The notes beneath the pieces were generated by a model. That model searched no databases and was not told where the DNA came from. It saw only the letters and a list, made by a program, of their open reading frames with translations. A stretch of DNA of 64,000 nt from Streptomyces sp. NBC_00457. GTDB lineage: Bacteria > Actinomycetota > Actinomycetes > Streptomycetales > Streptomycetaceae. The position numbers and the translations under genes were made by a program. The stretch covers positions 930,001 through 994,000 of the forward strand of contig NZ_CP107905.1 of NCBI RefSeq assembly GCF_036014015.1. The letters are read 5' to 3'. Below are positions 16,307-25,727 of the stretch, one piece after another (positions within the stretch are counted from its first letter, which is position 1; each line of letters begins with the position of its first letter).

Positions 16307-17281
16307 CTACGACGTGAGCCTCTGCGCCCGTGCCACGGCAATCTGGCGTGCCACTCGCGGCCCCAACACGGACAGCACCAGCAACACACCGGTGACGAGA
16401 ATCTGCGTCTGCGCAGAAACGTCCTGAAGACTCATCACGTTCTGCAGCGCACCCAGCAGGAAGACACCGGCGATCGCACCGCCCAACGTCCCCTTGCCAC
16501 CGTCGAAGTCGATGCCACCGAGCAACACGGCAGCGACAACCGACAGCTCAAGCCCTGTGGCGTTGTCATACCGAGCGGACGCGTAATGCAGGGCCCAGAA
16601 GATCCCGGTCAGCGAAGCCATGAGCCCCGTCACCGTGAACAGGATCAGCTTCTGCCGCTTGACCCGGACGCCGGCAAACCGCGCCGCCTCCTCACTCGCC
16701 CCGGTCGCGAAGACCGACCGCCCGAACGGCGTGGCATGCAGAACGATCACGCCGATCGCGAGAAGCACCAGGAAGGGCAGGAAGGCGTACGGGATGAACG
16801 TGTCGCCGATGCGTCCGGCCGCGAAGTCCAGGTACTGCGTGGGGAAGTCGGTCACCGCGTCGGAGCCGAGCACGATCTGTGCGATACCCCGGTAGGCGGC
16901 GAGAGTGCCGATGGTGACGGCGAGCGAGGGCAGCCCGAGCCGGGTGACGAGCAGACCGTTGATGAGGCCGCAGACCACGCCGAGCAGCAGGCAGATCGGG
17001 ATGATCGCTTCGATCGTCATGCCCTCGTTCCACAGCGCGCCCATCACGGCGCCCGAGAGACCGGCGGTGGAGGCGACCGAGAGATCGATCTCGCCCGAAA
17101 CGACCAGGAGGGTCATCGGCAGGGCGATCAAGGCGATCGGAAGGGTGTTGCCGATCAGGAACGACAGGTTGAGAGCATTTCCGAAACCGTCGACCGTGCC
17201 GAACGACAGCAGCAACACGACGATCAGAAGCGCGCCGACAACCGTGTCCCAGCGGATCGCGCGCGTCAAGGACTCAGGCAT
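16307..17281 (-). CDS. rhaQ: Rhamnose ABC transporter permease
   Basis: A 324-residue inner-membrane permease of the CUT2/RbsC type with about 8-10 hydrophobic helices (for example VVGALLIVVLLLSFGT and LPIALIALPMTLLVV). It contains the family segment VSGEIDLSVAS, which precedes the ATPase-contacting loop. Its ATG overlaps the stop of the preceding permease gene by 8 bases (17274-17281), implying translational coupling and equal stoichiometry in a heterodimeric channel. Assigning P versus Q names between the two permeases is by position only. Confidence 0.9.
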   Translation of the reverse strand: MPESLTRAIRWDTVVGALLIVVLLLSFGTVDGFGNALNLSFLIGNTLPIALIALPMTLLVVSGEIDLSVASTAGLSGAVMGALWNEGMTIEAIIPICLLLGVVCGLINGLLVTRLGLPSLAVTIGTLAAYRGIAQIVLGSDAVTDFPTQYLDFAAGRIGDTFIPYAFLPFLVLLAIGVIVLHATPFGRSVFATGASEEAARFAGVRVKRQKLILFTVTGLMASLTGIFWALHYASARYDNATGLELSVVAAVLLGGIDFDGGKGTLGGAIAGVFLLGALQNVMSLQDVSAQTQILVTGVLLVLSVLGPRVARQIAVARAQRLTS

Positions 17282-18311
17282 GGCGGGCGTTCCTCTTCTT
17301 CAGGGCCGAGGCCACGCGCAGCGCGACGACCCGGTCGACCGCGATGGCGAGGATGAGCAGGATGCCGTTGATGGCGAGCACCCAGACGGAGCTGACGCCG
17401 AGGGCGGGCAGCACGCTGTTGATGGAGGTCAGCAGCAGCGCGCCGAGCGCGGCGCCGTACACGCTGCCGGAGCCGCCGGTGAAGACGACACCGCCGACCA
17501 CCACCGCGCTGACGACGGTGAGTTCGTAGCCGTTGCCGGTGCCGGAGTCGACGTTGCCGAACCGGGCCAGGTACATGGCGCCCGCGAGCCCGGCGAGGGC
17601 GCCGCAGAAGGTGTACGCGGCCAGGATCCGCTTGCGGACCGGGATGCCGGCGAGGCGGGCGGCCTCGGGGTTGGAGCCGAGCGCGTACAGCTCGCGTCCG
17701 CTGCCGTAGTGCTTGAGGTAGTACGCCGTCGCCACCAGGACCGCCAGCGCGATCAGCGCCAGCCACGGCACCGCCCAGATGCCGCCGGAGCCGAAGTCGA
17801 CGAAGCCGTCCGGCAGGTCGGCGGCCGTGATCTGGCGGGAGCCGACCCAGATCGAGTCGATGCCCCGGATGATGTAGAGCGTGCCGAGGGTGACGACGAG
17901 GGCGGGCACCTGGCCGAGGCTGACGAGTAGCCCGTTCAGCAGGCCGAAGCCGATGCCGAGCAGGACGGCGAGGAGGATGGCCACGACGGAGTTGCCGCCG
18001 TTTTGGAGGTAGGTGCCGGCCGCGAAGGCGCTGATGCCGAGCGTCGAGCCGACCGAGAGGTCGACGTTGCGGGTGATGACGACCAGGGACTGGCCGGTGG
18101 CGACCAGCACCAGGATGGTCGCGTTGAGCAGCAGGTCCTTGATGCCCTGCTCGCTCAGGAACTCGCTGTTGCCCAGCTGGGTGATGACGATCATCACCAG
18201 GAACACGACCAGGATGGCCAGTTCCCGCATCTTGAAGACGCGGTCGACCAGCCGGGTGCCGCTGGACTTGGACACCTCGGTCACGGGAGCCGGGTCGGTG
18301 GTCACCGTCAT
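17274..18311 (-). CDS. rhaP: Rhamnose ABC transporter permease
   Basis: A 345-residue CUT2 permease with a ~30-residue cytoplasmic N-terminus before the first helix ([16 protein letters not shown]) and the family motif [14 protein letters not shown]. It ends in a basic tail (KKRNARHA). The start ATG at 18309-18311 overlaps the rhaT stop by 4 bases (ATGA), and its own stop overlaps rhaQ by 8 bases. The three genes are thus tightly coupled. Partner of RhaQ in the importer. Confidence 0.9.
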   Translation of the reverse strand: MTVTTDPAPVTEVSKSSGTRLVDRVFKMRELAILVVFLVMIVITQLGNSEFLSEQGIKDLLLNATILVLVATGQSLVVITRNVDLSVGSTLGISAFAAGTYLQNGGNSVVAILLAVLLGIGFGLLNGLLVSLGQVPALVVTLGTLYIIRGIDSIWVGSRQITAADLPDGFVDFGSGGIWAVPWLALIALAVLVATAYYLKHYGSGRELYALGSNPEAARLAGIPVRKRILAAYTFCGALAGLAGAMYLARFGNVDSGTGNGYELTVVSAVVVGGVVFTGGSGSVYGAALGALLLTSINSVLPALGVSSVWVLAINGILLILAIAVDRVVALRVASALKKRNARHA

Positions 18312-19825
18312 GCGGCGGCCCTCCCCGTGGCTGCGGCCATCACGGTTTCCTCGGTGGCGTCGGAGCGCGGGATCTCGGCGGTGAGCCGGCCCTCGTGCAT
18401 CACCAGCACGCGGTCGGCCATGCCGAGGATCTCGGGCAGGTCGGAGGAGATCATCAGAACGGCCACCCCGTCGGCGGCCAGCTCGCTGAGCAGCCGGTGG
18501 ACCTCGGCCTTCGTGCCGACGTCGATGCCGCGGGTGGGCTCGTCGACGATCAGCACCTTGGGGCCGGTGGCCAGCCACTTGGCGAGGACGACTTTCTGCT
18601 GGTTGCCGCCCGAGAGGGTGTTCACGGTGTCGGCGATCCGGGCGTACTTGACCTGGAGCTTGACGGCCCAGTCGAGGGAGCGGCTGCGCTCGGCGCCGCG
18701 GTCCATGAGGCCCGCCTTGACGGTCGTACGGAGTCCGGTGAGGCCGATGTTCCGCTCGATGGACATGTCCATCACCAGGCCCTGAGCGCGCCGGTCCTCG
18801 GGGACGAGGGCCAGCCCGGCGGCCATGGCGGCGGAGGGGGCTCCGTTGGTCAGCTTCCGCCCCTGCACCTCGACCTCGCCGGCGTCCCAGCGGTCGATGC
18901 CGAAGACCGCGCGGGCGACCTCCGTACGACCGGCGCCGACGAGTCCCGCGAGGCCGACGATCTCGCCGGTGCGGACCTCGAAGGAGACGTCGGTGAAGAC
19001 TCCCTCACGGGTCAGCCGCCGGACGCTCAGGGCGACCTCACCGGGCCGGACGTCCTGCTTCGGGTACAGCTCGTCGAGGTCGCGGCCGACCATCCGGCGG
19101 ACGAGGTCGTCCTCGGTCATGCCGTCCAGACGCTCGCTGGCGATCCAGGCACCGTCGCGCAGTGTGGTCACCGTCTGGCAGATCTGGAAGATCTCCTCCA
19201 GCCGGTGCGAGATGAACAGCACCGCGGCACCCTGTTCGCGCAGGGTGCGTACGACACCGAAGAGACGGGCCACCTCGCTGCCGGTGAGGGCGGCGGTCGG
19301 CTCGTCCATGATCAGGACGCGGGCGTCGAAGGAGAGCGCCTTGGCGATCTCGACGATCTGCTGGTCCGCGATGGACAGGCCGCGAGCAGGGCGGTCGGGG
19401 TCGAGTTCGACGCCCAGCCGTTGCATCAGCGCGGCGGTGGCGGTGTGCGTGGCCTTGTGGTCGATCCGGCCGAGGGTGCGCCGCGGTCGGCGGCCCATGA
19501 AGATGTTCTCGGCGATCGACAGGTCGGGGAAGAGCGTGGGCTCCTGGTAGATGACGGCGATACCGGCGTCGCGGGCGTCGCCGGGGCCGTGGAAGACGAC
19601 GGGCTCACCGTCGAGCAGCACCTGGCCGGCGTCCGGCCGGTGCACTCCGGCGAGCGTCTTGATGAGGGTCGACTTGCCGGCGCCGTTCTCACCGGCGAGT
19701 GCGTGCGCCTCGCCGGGGAACAACTCCAGGGAGACGTCCCGCAGAGCGCGCACGGCGCCGAAGGACTTGGAAACGTCCTTCAGTGCCAGCACCGGGGCCG
19801 GACCCGTGTCGGACGGGTGGGTCAT
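18308..19825 (-). CDS. rhaT: Rhamnose ABC transporter, duplicated ATP-binding protein
   Basis: A 505-residue sugar-import ATPase with two ABC domains, as in RbsA/XylG. Domain 1 has Walker [10 protein letters not shown] and Walker [12 protein letters not shown]. Domain 2 has a degenerate Walker A (GLVGAGRTE), the signature LSGGNQQKV and [12 protein letters not shown]. Asymmetric sites of this kind are normal for CUT2 importers. It is the first gene of the leftward operon. The ATG at 19823-19825 is preceded by GGAG, and it is transcribed from a promoter with an operator-like palindrome just upstream of the coding region. Confidence 0.92.
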   Translation of the reverse strand: MTHPSDTGPAPVLALKDVSKSFGAVRALRDVSLELFPGEAHALAGENGAGKSTLIKTLAGVHRPDAGQVLLDGEPVVFHGPGDARDAGIAVIYQEPTLFPDLSIAENIFMGRRPRRTLGRIDHKATHTATAALMQRLGVELDPDRPARGLSIADQQIVEIAKALSFDARVLIMDEPTAALTGSEVARLFGVVRTLREQGAAVLFISHRLEEIFQICQTVTTLRDGAWIASERLDGMTEDDLVRRMVGRDLDELYPKQDVRPGEVALSVRRLTREGVFTDVSFEVRTGEIVGLAGLVGAGRTEVARAVFGIDRWDAGEVEVQGRKLTNGAPSAAMAAGLALVPEDRRAQGLVMDMSIERNIGLTGLRTTVKAGLMDRGAERSRSLDWAVKLQVKYARIADTVNTLSGGNQQKVVLAKWLATGPKVLIVDEPTRGIDVGTKAEVHRLLSELAADGVAVLMISSDLPEILGMADRVLVMHEGRLTAEIPRSDATEETVMAAATGRAAA

Positions 19826-19870
19826 TGGGGGCTCCTCGACGACACCGGCGGGACTGGCCTCACCGCGTCG

Positions 19871-19882
19871 TGAAAGGTTTCA
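19871..19882. promoter_or_regulatory. LacI-type operator of the rhaT operon
   Basis: TGAAAGGTTTCA is a perfect palindrome apart from its two central bases and matches the LacI/GalR operator style TGAAANNTTTCA. It lies between the predicted -10 of rhaT (19897-19902) and the start codon, so bound repressor would block transcription. Confidence 0.7.
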
Positions 19883-19896
19883 ACTGGGTTGCCGGG

Positions 19897-19926
19897 ACGT
19901 TAGGCACCGGAGCCATGTCACGTCAA
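19897..19926 (-). promoter_or_regulatory. Predicted rhaT promoter
   Basis: Read on the minus strand: -35 TTGACG (19926-19921), 18-base spacer, -10 TAACGT (19902-19897). Transcription would start near 19890, just before the operator palindrome at 19871-19882. Confidence 0.6.
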
Positions 19927-19936
19927 TGGGTCTGTG

Positions 19937-19951
19937 TCGAAAAAATTTCGA
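19937..19951. promoter_or_regulatory. Central palindrome of the divergent rha promoter
   Basis: TCGAAAAAATTTCGA has perfect 6-bp arms (TCGAAA/TTTCGA) around AAA. It lies between the two divergent promoters, upstream of both -35 boxes. It differs from the LacI-type sites, so it may bind a second factor or anchor repressor looping. Confidence 0.55.
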
Positions 19952-20000
19952 TAGCCGAAGGTCACGGACCAGTCACGGACATCGGGGTTGGTCAGAGGGG

Positions 20001-20029
20001 TTGACACCCCTTCGGAGGCGCCATAGCTT
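20001..20029 (+). promoter_or_regulatory. Predicted rhaI promoter
   Basis: Consensus -35 TTGACA (20001-20006), a 17-base spacer and -10 TAGCTT (20024-20029). This is one of the best sigma-70-like promoters visible in the window and is followed directly by an operator-like palindrome. Confidence 0.7.
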
Positions 20030-20036
20030 CCCGTTC

Positions 20037-20048
20037 TGAATCGTTTCA
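20037..20048. promoter_or_regulatory. LacI-type operator of the rhaI operon
   Basis: TGAATCGTTTCA (reverse TGAAACGATTCA) differs from a perfect LacI-family palindrome by one base pair. It spans the expected transcription start of the rhaI operon, mirroring the arrangement on the rhaT side. Confidence 0.7.
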
Positions 20049-20112
20049 TGCGACAGTCATTCCAGCAGTCGTTGCCGCAGTAGTTACGACCCGATGCCAC
20101 AGGAGTCCTGAA

Positions 20113-21273
20113 GTGACCGAACTCGCCGCGGTGAAGGCCGCCCTGAAGACCCAGGCCGTCGAGACGCCGTCGTGGGCGTACGGGAACTCGGGTACGCGGT
20201 TCAAGGTGTTCGCGCAGCGAGGCGTGCCGCGGACGCCGCGGGAGAAGCTGGACGACGCGGCCCAGGTGCACGCGTTCACCGGTGTCGCGCCGACCGTTGC
20301 CCTGCACATTCCGTGGGACAAGGTCGACGACTACGCGGCGCTGGCGAAGTACGCCGAAGAGCGCGGCGTGAAGCTGGGCGCGATCAACTCCAACACTTTC
20401 CAGGACGACGACTACAAGCTCGGCAGCATCTGCCATCCGGAGGCGGTGGTGCGGCGCAAGGCTGTCGATCACTTGCTGGAGTGCGTCGACATCATGGATG
20501 CGACGGGCTCCGCCGATCTGAAGCTGTGGTTCGCGGACGGTACGAATTACCCCGGGCAGGATGATCTACGGGAGCGGCAGGACCGGCTGGCCGAGGGGCT
20601 TGCGGAGGTGTACGAGCGGCTCGGAGACGGGCAGCGGATGCTGCTGGAGTACAAGTTCTTCGAGCCTGCCTTCTATTCGACCGATGTACCGGACTGGGGC
20701 ACGGCGTATGCGCACTGCCTCAAGTTGGGGCCGAAGGCTCAGGTGGTGGTCGACACCGGCCATCATGCGCCGGGTACGAACATCGAGTTCATCGTGGCGA
20801 CGCTGCTGCGGGAGGGGAAGCTCGGGGGGTTCGACTTCAACTCGCGCTTCTATGCGGACGACGACCTGATGGTCGGGGCCGCCGACCCGTTCCAGTTGTT
20901 CCGGATCATGTACGAGGTGGTGCGTGGGGGTGGGTTCACGTCCGACGTCGCCTTCATGCTCGATCAGTGTCACAACATCGAGGCGAAGATTCCGGCGATC
21001 ATTCGGTCGGTGATGAATGTGCAGGAGGCTACGGCGAAGGCGCTGCTGGTCGACCGGTCGGCGTTGGCTGACGCGCAGGCCTCGGGTGATGTCCTTGAGG
21101 CGAATGCCGTGCTGATGGATGCGTACAACACGGATGTTCGGCCGCTGCTTCGTGAAGTGCGCGAGGAGATGGGGTTGGACGGGGACCCGATGGCTGCGTA
21201 TCGCCGGTCCGGGTGGGCCGAGAAGATTGTCGCTGAGCGAGTTGGAGGGGAGCAGGCCGGTTGGGGCGCGTAA
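20113..21273 (+). CDS. rhaI: L-rhamnose isomerase
   Basis: A 386-residue TIM-barrel isomerase converting L-rhamnose to L-rhamnulose in the cytosol. It is the RhaI (Pseudomonas/Sinorhizobium) type rather than the larger E. coli RhaA. Active-site segments visible are [42 protein letters not shown] and [17 protein letters not shown], supplying the Glu/Asp/His divalent-metal ligands. The start is GTG at 20113 with AGGAG 7 bases upstream. It is first in the rightward operon and is followed after 114 bp by the bifunctional aldolase/dehydrogenase. Confidence 0.93.
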   Translation: MTELAAVKAALKTQAVETPSWAYGNSGTRFKVFAQRGVPRTPREKLDDAAQVHAFTGVAPTVALHIPWDKVDDYAALAKYAEERGVKLGAINSNTFQDDDYKLGSICHPEAVVRRKAVDHLLECVDIMDATGSADLKLWFADGTNYPGQDDLRERQDRLAEGLAEVYERLGDGQRMLLEYKFFEPAFYSTDVPDWGTAYAHCLKLGPKAQVVVDTGHHAPGTNIEFIVATLLREGKLGGFDFNSRFYADDDLMVGAADPFQLFRIMYEVVRGGGFTSDVAFMLDQCHNIEAKIPAIIRSVMNVQEATAKALLVDRSALADAQASGDVLEANAVLMDAYNTDVRPLLREVREEMGLDGDPMAAYRRSGWAEKIVAERVGGEQAGWGA

Positions 21274-21294
21274 GCGTCTGCCGGGTTCTGGTCT

Positions 21295-21344
21295 CTGCGG
21301 GGTGCGGGCCGTTTGTGGCTGGTCGCGCAGTTCCCCGCGCCCCT
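21295..21344. repeat. Streptomyces intergenic repeat, copy 3 (3'-truncated)
   Basis: Shares the CTGCGGGG...GTGGCTGGTCGCGCAGTTCC core with the other copies but stops after GCGCCCCT. The second half of the terminal hairpin is missing. It sits in the rhaI-rhaEW gap, so reduced terminator strength would suit an intra-operon position. Confidence 0.7.
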
Positions 21345-21387
21345 GAGTACGTGCACTTGCCCTCTCTCAAGTAAGGACTGGAAGTTC

Positions 21388-23427
21388 ATGGCACCGCACC
21401 CCGAAGCCGTCTCTCTCCTCGCCCGGTCCAATCGGCTCGGCGCTGATCCTCGTAACACCAACTACGCCGGCGGGAACACGTCCGCCAAGGGGACCGACAC
21501 GGATCCCGTCACCGGGGGTGATGTGGAGCTGATGTGGGTCAAGGGGTCCGGGGGTGACCTCGGGACTCTCAAGGAAGCCGGGCTGGCCGTGTTGCGGCTG
21601 GATCGGATGCGGGCGCTCGTCGAGGTCTATCCGGGGGTCGAGCGCGAGGACGAGATGGTGGCCGCGTTCGACTACTGCCTGCATGGCAAGGGCGGGGCGG
21701 CTCCGTCGATCGACACGGCGATGCACGGGCTGGTCGAGGCCGCGCATGTGGATCATCTGCATCCGGACTCCGGGATCGCGCTCGCCTGCGCCGTCGACGG
21801 GGAGAAGCTGACCGCCGAGTGTTTCGGGGACAGCGTGGTGTGGGTGCCGTGGCGGCGGCCCGGGTTTCAGCTCGGGCTGGACATCGCGGCCGTGAAGAAG
21901 GCCAATCCGCAGGCCGTCGGATGCATTCTCGGCGGGCACGGGATCACCGCCTGGGGTGACACCTCCGAGGAGTGCGAGCGCAACTCGCTGCACATCATCC
22001 GTACCGCCGAGGCGTTCCTCGAGGAGCGCGGGAAGGCCGAGCCCTTCGGGCCGGTGATCGAGGGGTACGCCGCCCTCAGCGCCGGCGAGCGGCGGGAGCG
22101 GGCAGCCGCACTGGCGCCTCATGTGCGTGCCCTCGCGTCGCAGGACCGCCCCCAGGTGGGCCACTTCAACGACTCCGAGGTCGTCCTCGACTTCCTCGCG
22201 TCCGCCGAGCATCCTCGGCTCGCCGCGCTCGGTACGTCCTGCCCCGATCACTTCCTGCGCACGAAGGTACGGCCGCTGGTGCTCGACCTGCCGCCGACCG
22301 CGCCGCTGGACGAGGCGATCGCACGGCTGAAGGAGCTGCACGCCGCCTACCGCGAGGAGTACGCCGCCTACTACCAGCGGCACGCCCTGCCCGACTCCCC
22401 CGCGATGCGCGGTGCCGACCCGGCGATCGTGCTGGTTCCCGGGGTCGGCATGTTCAGCTTCGGCAAGGACAAGCAGACCGCGCGGGTGGCCGGTGAGTTC
22501 TACGTCAACGCCATCAATGTGATGCGCGGGGCCGAGGCCGTGTCGACGTACGCGCCGATCGAGGAGTCCGAGAAGTTCCGTATCGAGTACTGGGCGCTCG
22601 AGGAGGCCAAGCTTCAGCGGATGCCGAAGCCCAAGGCGCTGGCGACGCGGGTCGCGCTGGTGACCGGGGCGGGCAGTGGGATCGGGAAGGCGATCGCCGG
22701 GCGGCTGGTGGCCGAGGGGGCGTGTGTCGTCGTCGCGGATCTGAATGCCGAGAACGCGGCCGCCGTCGCCGAGGAGCTGGGCGGGCCCGACAAGGCCGTC
22801 GCCGTGACGGTTGATGTGACGTCCGAGGAGCAGATCGCCGATGCCTTCAAGGCGGCCGTGCTCGCCTTCGGCGGGGTCGATCTGGTGGTCAACAACGCCG
22901 GAATCTCCATCTCCAAGCCGCTGCTCGAGACTTCGGCGAAGGACTGGGACCTGCAGCACGACATCATGGCCCGGGGGTCCTTCCTCGTCTCGCGCGAGGC
23001 GGCGCGGGTGATGATCGCGCAGGAGCTGGGCGGCGACATCGTCTACATCGCCTCCAAGAACGCCGTCTTCGCCGGGCCGAACAACATCGCGTACTCCGCC
23101 ACCAAGGCCGATCAGGCGCACCAAGTGCGGCTGCTGGCCGCCGAGTTGGGTGAGTACGGGATCCGGGTCAACGGGGTCAATCCCGATGGCGTGGTGCGTG
23201 GGTCCGGGATCTTCGCCGGTGGCTGGGGTGCGCAGCGGGCGGCCGTGTACGGGGTGGAGGAGGCGAAGCTGGGCGAGTTCTACGCCCAGCGGACCATCCT
23301 CAAGCGCGAGGTGCTGCCCGAGCATGTCGCGAACGCCGTGTTCGCGCTGACCGGTGGGGAGTTGACGCACACCACCGGGCTGCATGTCCCGGTCGACGCC
23401 GGCGTCGCGGCCGCGTTCCTGCGATGA
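21388..23427 (+). CDS. rhaEW: Bifunctional rhamnulose-1-phosphate aldolase / L-lactaldehyde dehydrogenase
   Basis: A 679-residue two-domain enzyme. Residues ~1-400 form a class II aldolase/adducin domain with Zn-binding HVDHLHPDS and GGHGI. Residues ~420-679 form a short-chain dehydrogenase with NAD motif TGAGSGIGK, NNAG and active-site YSATK. In the RhaEW family the aldolase yields DHAP and L-lactaldehyde, and the dehydrogenase oxidises lactaldehyde to L-lactate. That product is exactly what the downstream lutABC genes consume. The ATG at 21388 follows GGAAG; the upstream in-frame part is repeat-derived. Its TGA overlaps the rhaB start by 4 bases. Confidence 0.92.
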   Translation: MAPHPEAVSLLARSNRLGADPRNTNYAGGNTSAKGTDTDPVTGGDVELMWVKGSGGDLGTLKEAGLAVLRLDRMRALVEVYPGVEREDEMVAAFDYCLHGKGGAAPSIDTAMHGLVEAAHVDHLHPDSGIALACAVDGEKLTAECFGDSVVWVPWRRPGFQLGLDIAAVKKANPQAVGCILGGHGITAWGDTSEECERNSLHIIRTAEAFLEERGKAEPFGPVIEGYAALSAGERRERAAALAPHVRALASQDRPQVGHFNDSEVVLDFLASAEHPRLAALGTSCPDHFLRTKVRPLVLDLPPTAPLDEAIARLKELHAAYREEYAAYYQRHALPDSPAMRGADPAIVLVPGVGMFSFGKDKQTARVAGEFYVNAINVMRGAEAVSTYAPIEESEKFRIEYWALEEAKLQRMPKPKALATRVALVTGAGSGIGKAIAGRLVAEGACVVVADLNAENAAAVAEELGGPDKAVAVTVDVTSEEQIADAFKAAVLAFGGVDLVVNNAGISISKPLLETSAKDWDLQHDIMARGSFLVSREAARVMIAQELGGDIVYIASKNAVFAGPNNIAYSATKADQAHQVRLLAAELGEYGIRVNGVNPDGVVRGSGIFAGGWGAQRAAVYGVEEAKLGEFYAQRTILKREVLPEHVANAVFALTGGELTHTTGLHVPVDAGVAAAFLR

Positions 23428-24872
23428 GCACGGGTGTGAAGTCGTACGCCGCGGTCGACCTCGGCGCGTCCAGCGGGCGCGTCATGGTCGGCCGTGTCGG
23501 GCCCGACTCGCTGGAGCTGACGGAGGCCCACCGGTTCGCGAACCGGCCGGTACGGGTGCCGGAGGGGCTGCGGTGGGACGTGCTCGGGCTGTATGCCGGA
23601 GTGCTGGACGGGCTCAGGGCGGCGGGTCAGGTGGACTCCGTCGGCATCGACAGCTGGGCCGTGGACTACGGGCTGCTGGACGCCGACGGTGCGCTGCTCG
23701 GGAACCCCGTGCACTACCGGGACGCGCGGACCGAGGGCATCGCGAAGAAGGTGTGGGCGACGGTGCCCGCCCCCGAGCTGTATGCGGCGACGGGACTGCA
23801 GTACGCGCCCTTCAACACGCTGTACCAGCTGGTCGCCGCCCGTTCCACCCAGCAACTGGCGTACGCCAAGCGTCTGTTGCTCGTCCCGGATCTGCTCGCC
23901 TACTGGCTCACCGGCGAGCAGGGCACCGAGCTGACCAACGCCTCCACGACCCAGCTGATCGATCCCCGGACGCGCGACTGGTCGTACGACGTCGCCGCCC
24001 GGCTCGGGATCGACCTCGGCCTGTTCGCGCCGCTCAGACAGCCCGGGGACCCGGCGGGCGTGCTGCTGCCCGAGGTGCTGGAGGAGACCGGGCTGACCGG
24101 GCCGGTGCCGGTCACGACGGTCGGCTCGCACGACACGGCGTCGGCGGTTGCCGCTGTACCGGCCGAGGGTGAGCGGTTCGCGTACATCTGCACCGGCACC
24201 TGGTCCCTGGCGGGCCTGGAGCTGGACGCGCCCGTGCTGAGCGAGGCGAGCCGCGCCGCCAACTTCACCAATGAGCTGGGGCTGGACGGAACAGTCCGGT
24301 ATCTGCGCAACATCATGGGACTGTGGCTGCTCCAGGAGTGCGTACGGGCCTGGGGTGAGCCGGAGTTGGGCGGGTTGCTGCTCGACGCGGCCAACGCGCC
24401 GGCGCTGCGGTCGGTCGTGGACGCGGGCGACTCGGCGTTCCTCGCGCCGGGGCGGATGCCGGAGCGGATCGCCGAGGCCTGCCGGGTCTCGGGGCAGCCG
24501 GTGCCCGAGTCGCCCGCCGAGATCACGCGCTGCATCCTCGACTCCCTCGCGCTCGCCCATCGCCGGGCGGTCGAGGAGGCGCAGCGGCTGGCCGGGCACC
24601 CGGTCGACGTCGTGCACATCGTGGGTGGCGGCACGCGCAACGCATTGCTGTGCCAGCTCACCGCCGACGCCTGCGGACTGCCGGTCGTGGCGGGTCCGAC
24701 GGAGGCCGCCGCCCTCGGGAACGTCCTGGTCCAGGCGCGGGCCCACGGGCTCGTCGGCGACCTCGCGGGAATGCGGCGCCTGCTCACCCGTACACAGCCG
24801 CTCACCCGATACGAGCCGCGCGGCGACATCGCGCGCTGGCGCAAGGCGGAGGCCCGGCTCACCCGGCGGTGA
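23424..24872 (+). CDS. rhaB: Rhamnulokinase
   Basis: A 482-residue FGGY-family carbohydrate kinase phosphorylating L-rhamnulose at O1. Visible motifs are the phosphate-1 loop AAVDLGASSGRVMVG at the N-terminus, SWAVDYGLLD, GSHDTASAVAAVP, ICTGTWSLAG and the adenosine motif VVHIVGGGTRNALL. Length fits RhaB (about 480-490). The ATG at 23424 overlaps the aldolase stop (ATGA). Gene order places it functionally before rhaEW although it is transcribed after it. No terminator is seen before lutA, 71 bp away. Confidence 0.93.
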   Translation: MSTGVKSYAAVDLGASSGRVMVGRVGPDSLELTEAHRFANRPVRVPEGLRWDVLGLYAGVLDGLRAAGQVDSVGIDSWAVDYGLLDADGALLGNPVHYRDARTEGIAKKVWATVPAPELYAATGLQYAPFNTLYQLVAARSTQQLAYAKRLLLVPDLLAYWLTGEQGTELTNASTTQLIDPRTRDWSYDVAARLGIDLGLFAPLRQPGDPAGVLLPEVLEETGLTGPVPVTTVGSHDTASAVAAVPAEGERFAYICTGTWSLAGLELDAPVLSEASRAANFTNELGLDGTVRYLRNIMGLWLLQECVRAWGEPELGGLLLDAANAPALRSVVDAGDSAFLAPGRMPERIAEACRVSGQPVPESPAEITRCILDSLALAHRRAVEEAQRLAGHPVDVVHIVGGGTRNALLCQLTADACGLPVVAGPTEAAALGNVLVQARAHGLVGDLAGMRRLLTRTQPLTRYEPRGDIARWRKAEARLTRR

Positions 24873-24943
24873 CCGGGGACTCCCCCACGTCCTGTTGCCC
24901 GACTACGCTGCACTCATCCGATGATCAACCACAAGGAGCCGCG

Positions 24944-25699
24944 ATGCGTGTCGCCCTGTTCCTGACCTGTGTCAACGACACGCTCTATCCGGACACCGGC
25001 CGCGCCGTGGTGAAACTGCTGACCAGGCTGGGCGTCGACGTCGACTTCCCGATGGCCCAGACCTGCTGCGGGCAGGCGCACTACAACACCGGCTACCGGC
25101 ATGAGGCGGAGCCGCTGGCCCGGCATTTCTCCGATGTCTTCGGGGAGTACGAGGCGATCGTGACCCCGTCCGGGTCGTGCGGGGCGATGGTGCGGGAGCT
25201 GTATCCGCGGATGGGCGAGCGGGCGCGGGCCGAGGGACGCGGGGACACGCTCGCGGCCACGTTGGCGCCGGTGATCCCGAAGACGTACGAGCTCACGGAG
25301 TTCCTGGTGGACGTGCTCGGGGTGACGGACGTCGGCGCGTACTACCCGCACAAGGTGACCTACCACCCGACCTGCCACGGGCTGCGCAGCCTGGGCCTGG
25401 GGGACAGGCCGCGGCGGCTGCTCCAGGCCGTCAAGGGGCTGGAGCTGGCCGAGCTGCCGGGTGCCGACGAGTGCTGCGGATTCGGCGGCACCTTCGCCCT
25501 GAAGAACTCCGACGTCTCGGCTGCGATGGGCGCGGACAAGGTGCGCAACGCCGAGTCGACGGGCGCCGAGGTGCTGTGCGCGGCCGACAACTCCTGCCTC
25601 ATGCACATCGGCGGGACGATGGCCCGGATCGGCACCGGCATGCGGCCCGTCCACATCGCGGAGATCCTGGCGAGCACGGAAGAGGAGCCGGCGGAATGA
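24944..25699 (+). CDS. lutA: L-lactate utilization protein A (cysteine-rich Fe-S subunit)
   Basis: A 251-residue protein with two CCG domains (QTCCGQAHYNTG near residue 40, and ADECCGFGGTFA near 190), the LutA/LldE arrangement. With LutB and LutC it oxidises L-lactate to pyruvate. Preceded by AAGGAG. Position directly after rhaEW/rhaB, and absence of a lactate permease gene, suggests it handles internally produced lactate. Its final ATGA overlaps an 11-codon reading frame leading into lutB. Confidence 0.9.
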   Translation: MRVALFLTCVNDTLYPDTGRAVVKLLTRLGVDVDFPMAQTCCGQAHYNTGYRHEAEPLARHFSDVFGEYEAIVTPSGSCGAMVRELYPRMGERARAEGRGDTLAATLAPVIPKTYELTEFLVDVLGVTDVGAYYPHKVTYHPTCHGLRSLGLGDRPRRLLQAVKGLELAELPGADECCGFGGTFALKNSDVSAAMGADKVRNAESTGAEVLCAADNSCLMHIGGTMARIGTGMRPVHIAEILASTEEEPAE

Positions 25700-25727
25700 G
25701 CGGGCGTACCGGAGAGGAGCCGCGCGC

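Noticed and set aside
21367..23385. 672-codon minus-strand open frame
   Set aside because: Antisense shadow of rhaEW. The plus-strand frame has full aldolase and SDR motifs.
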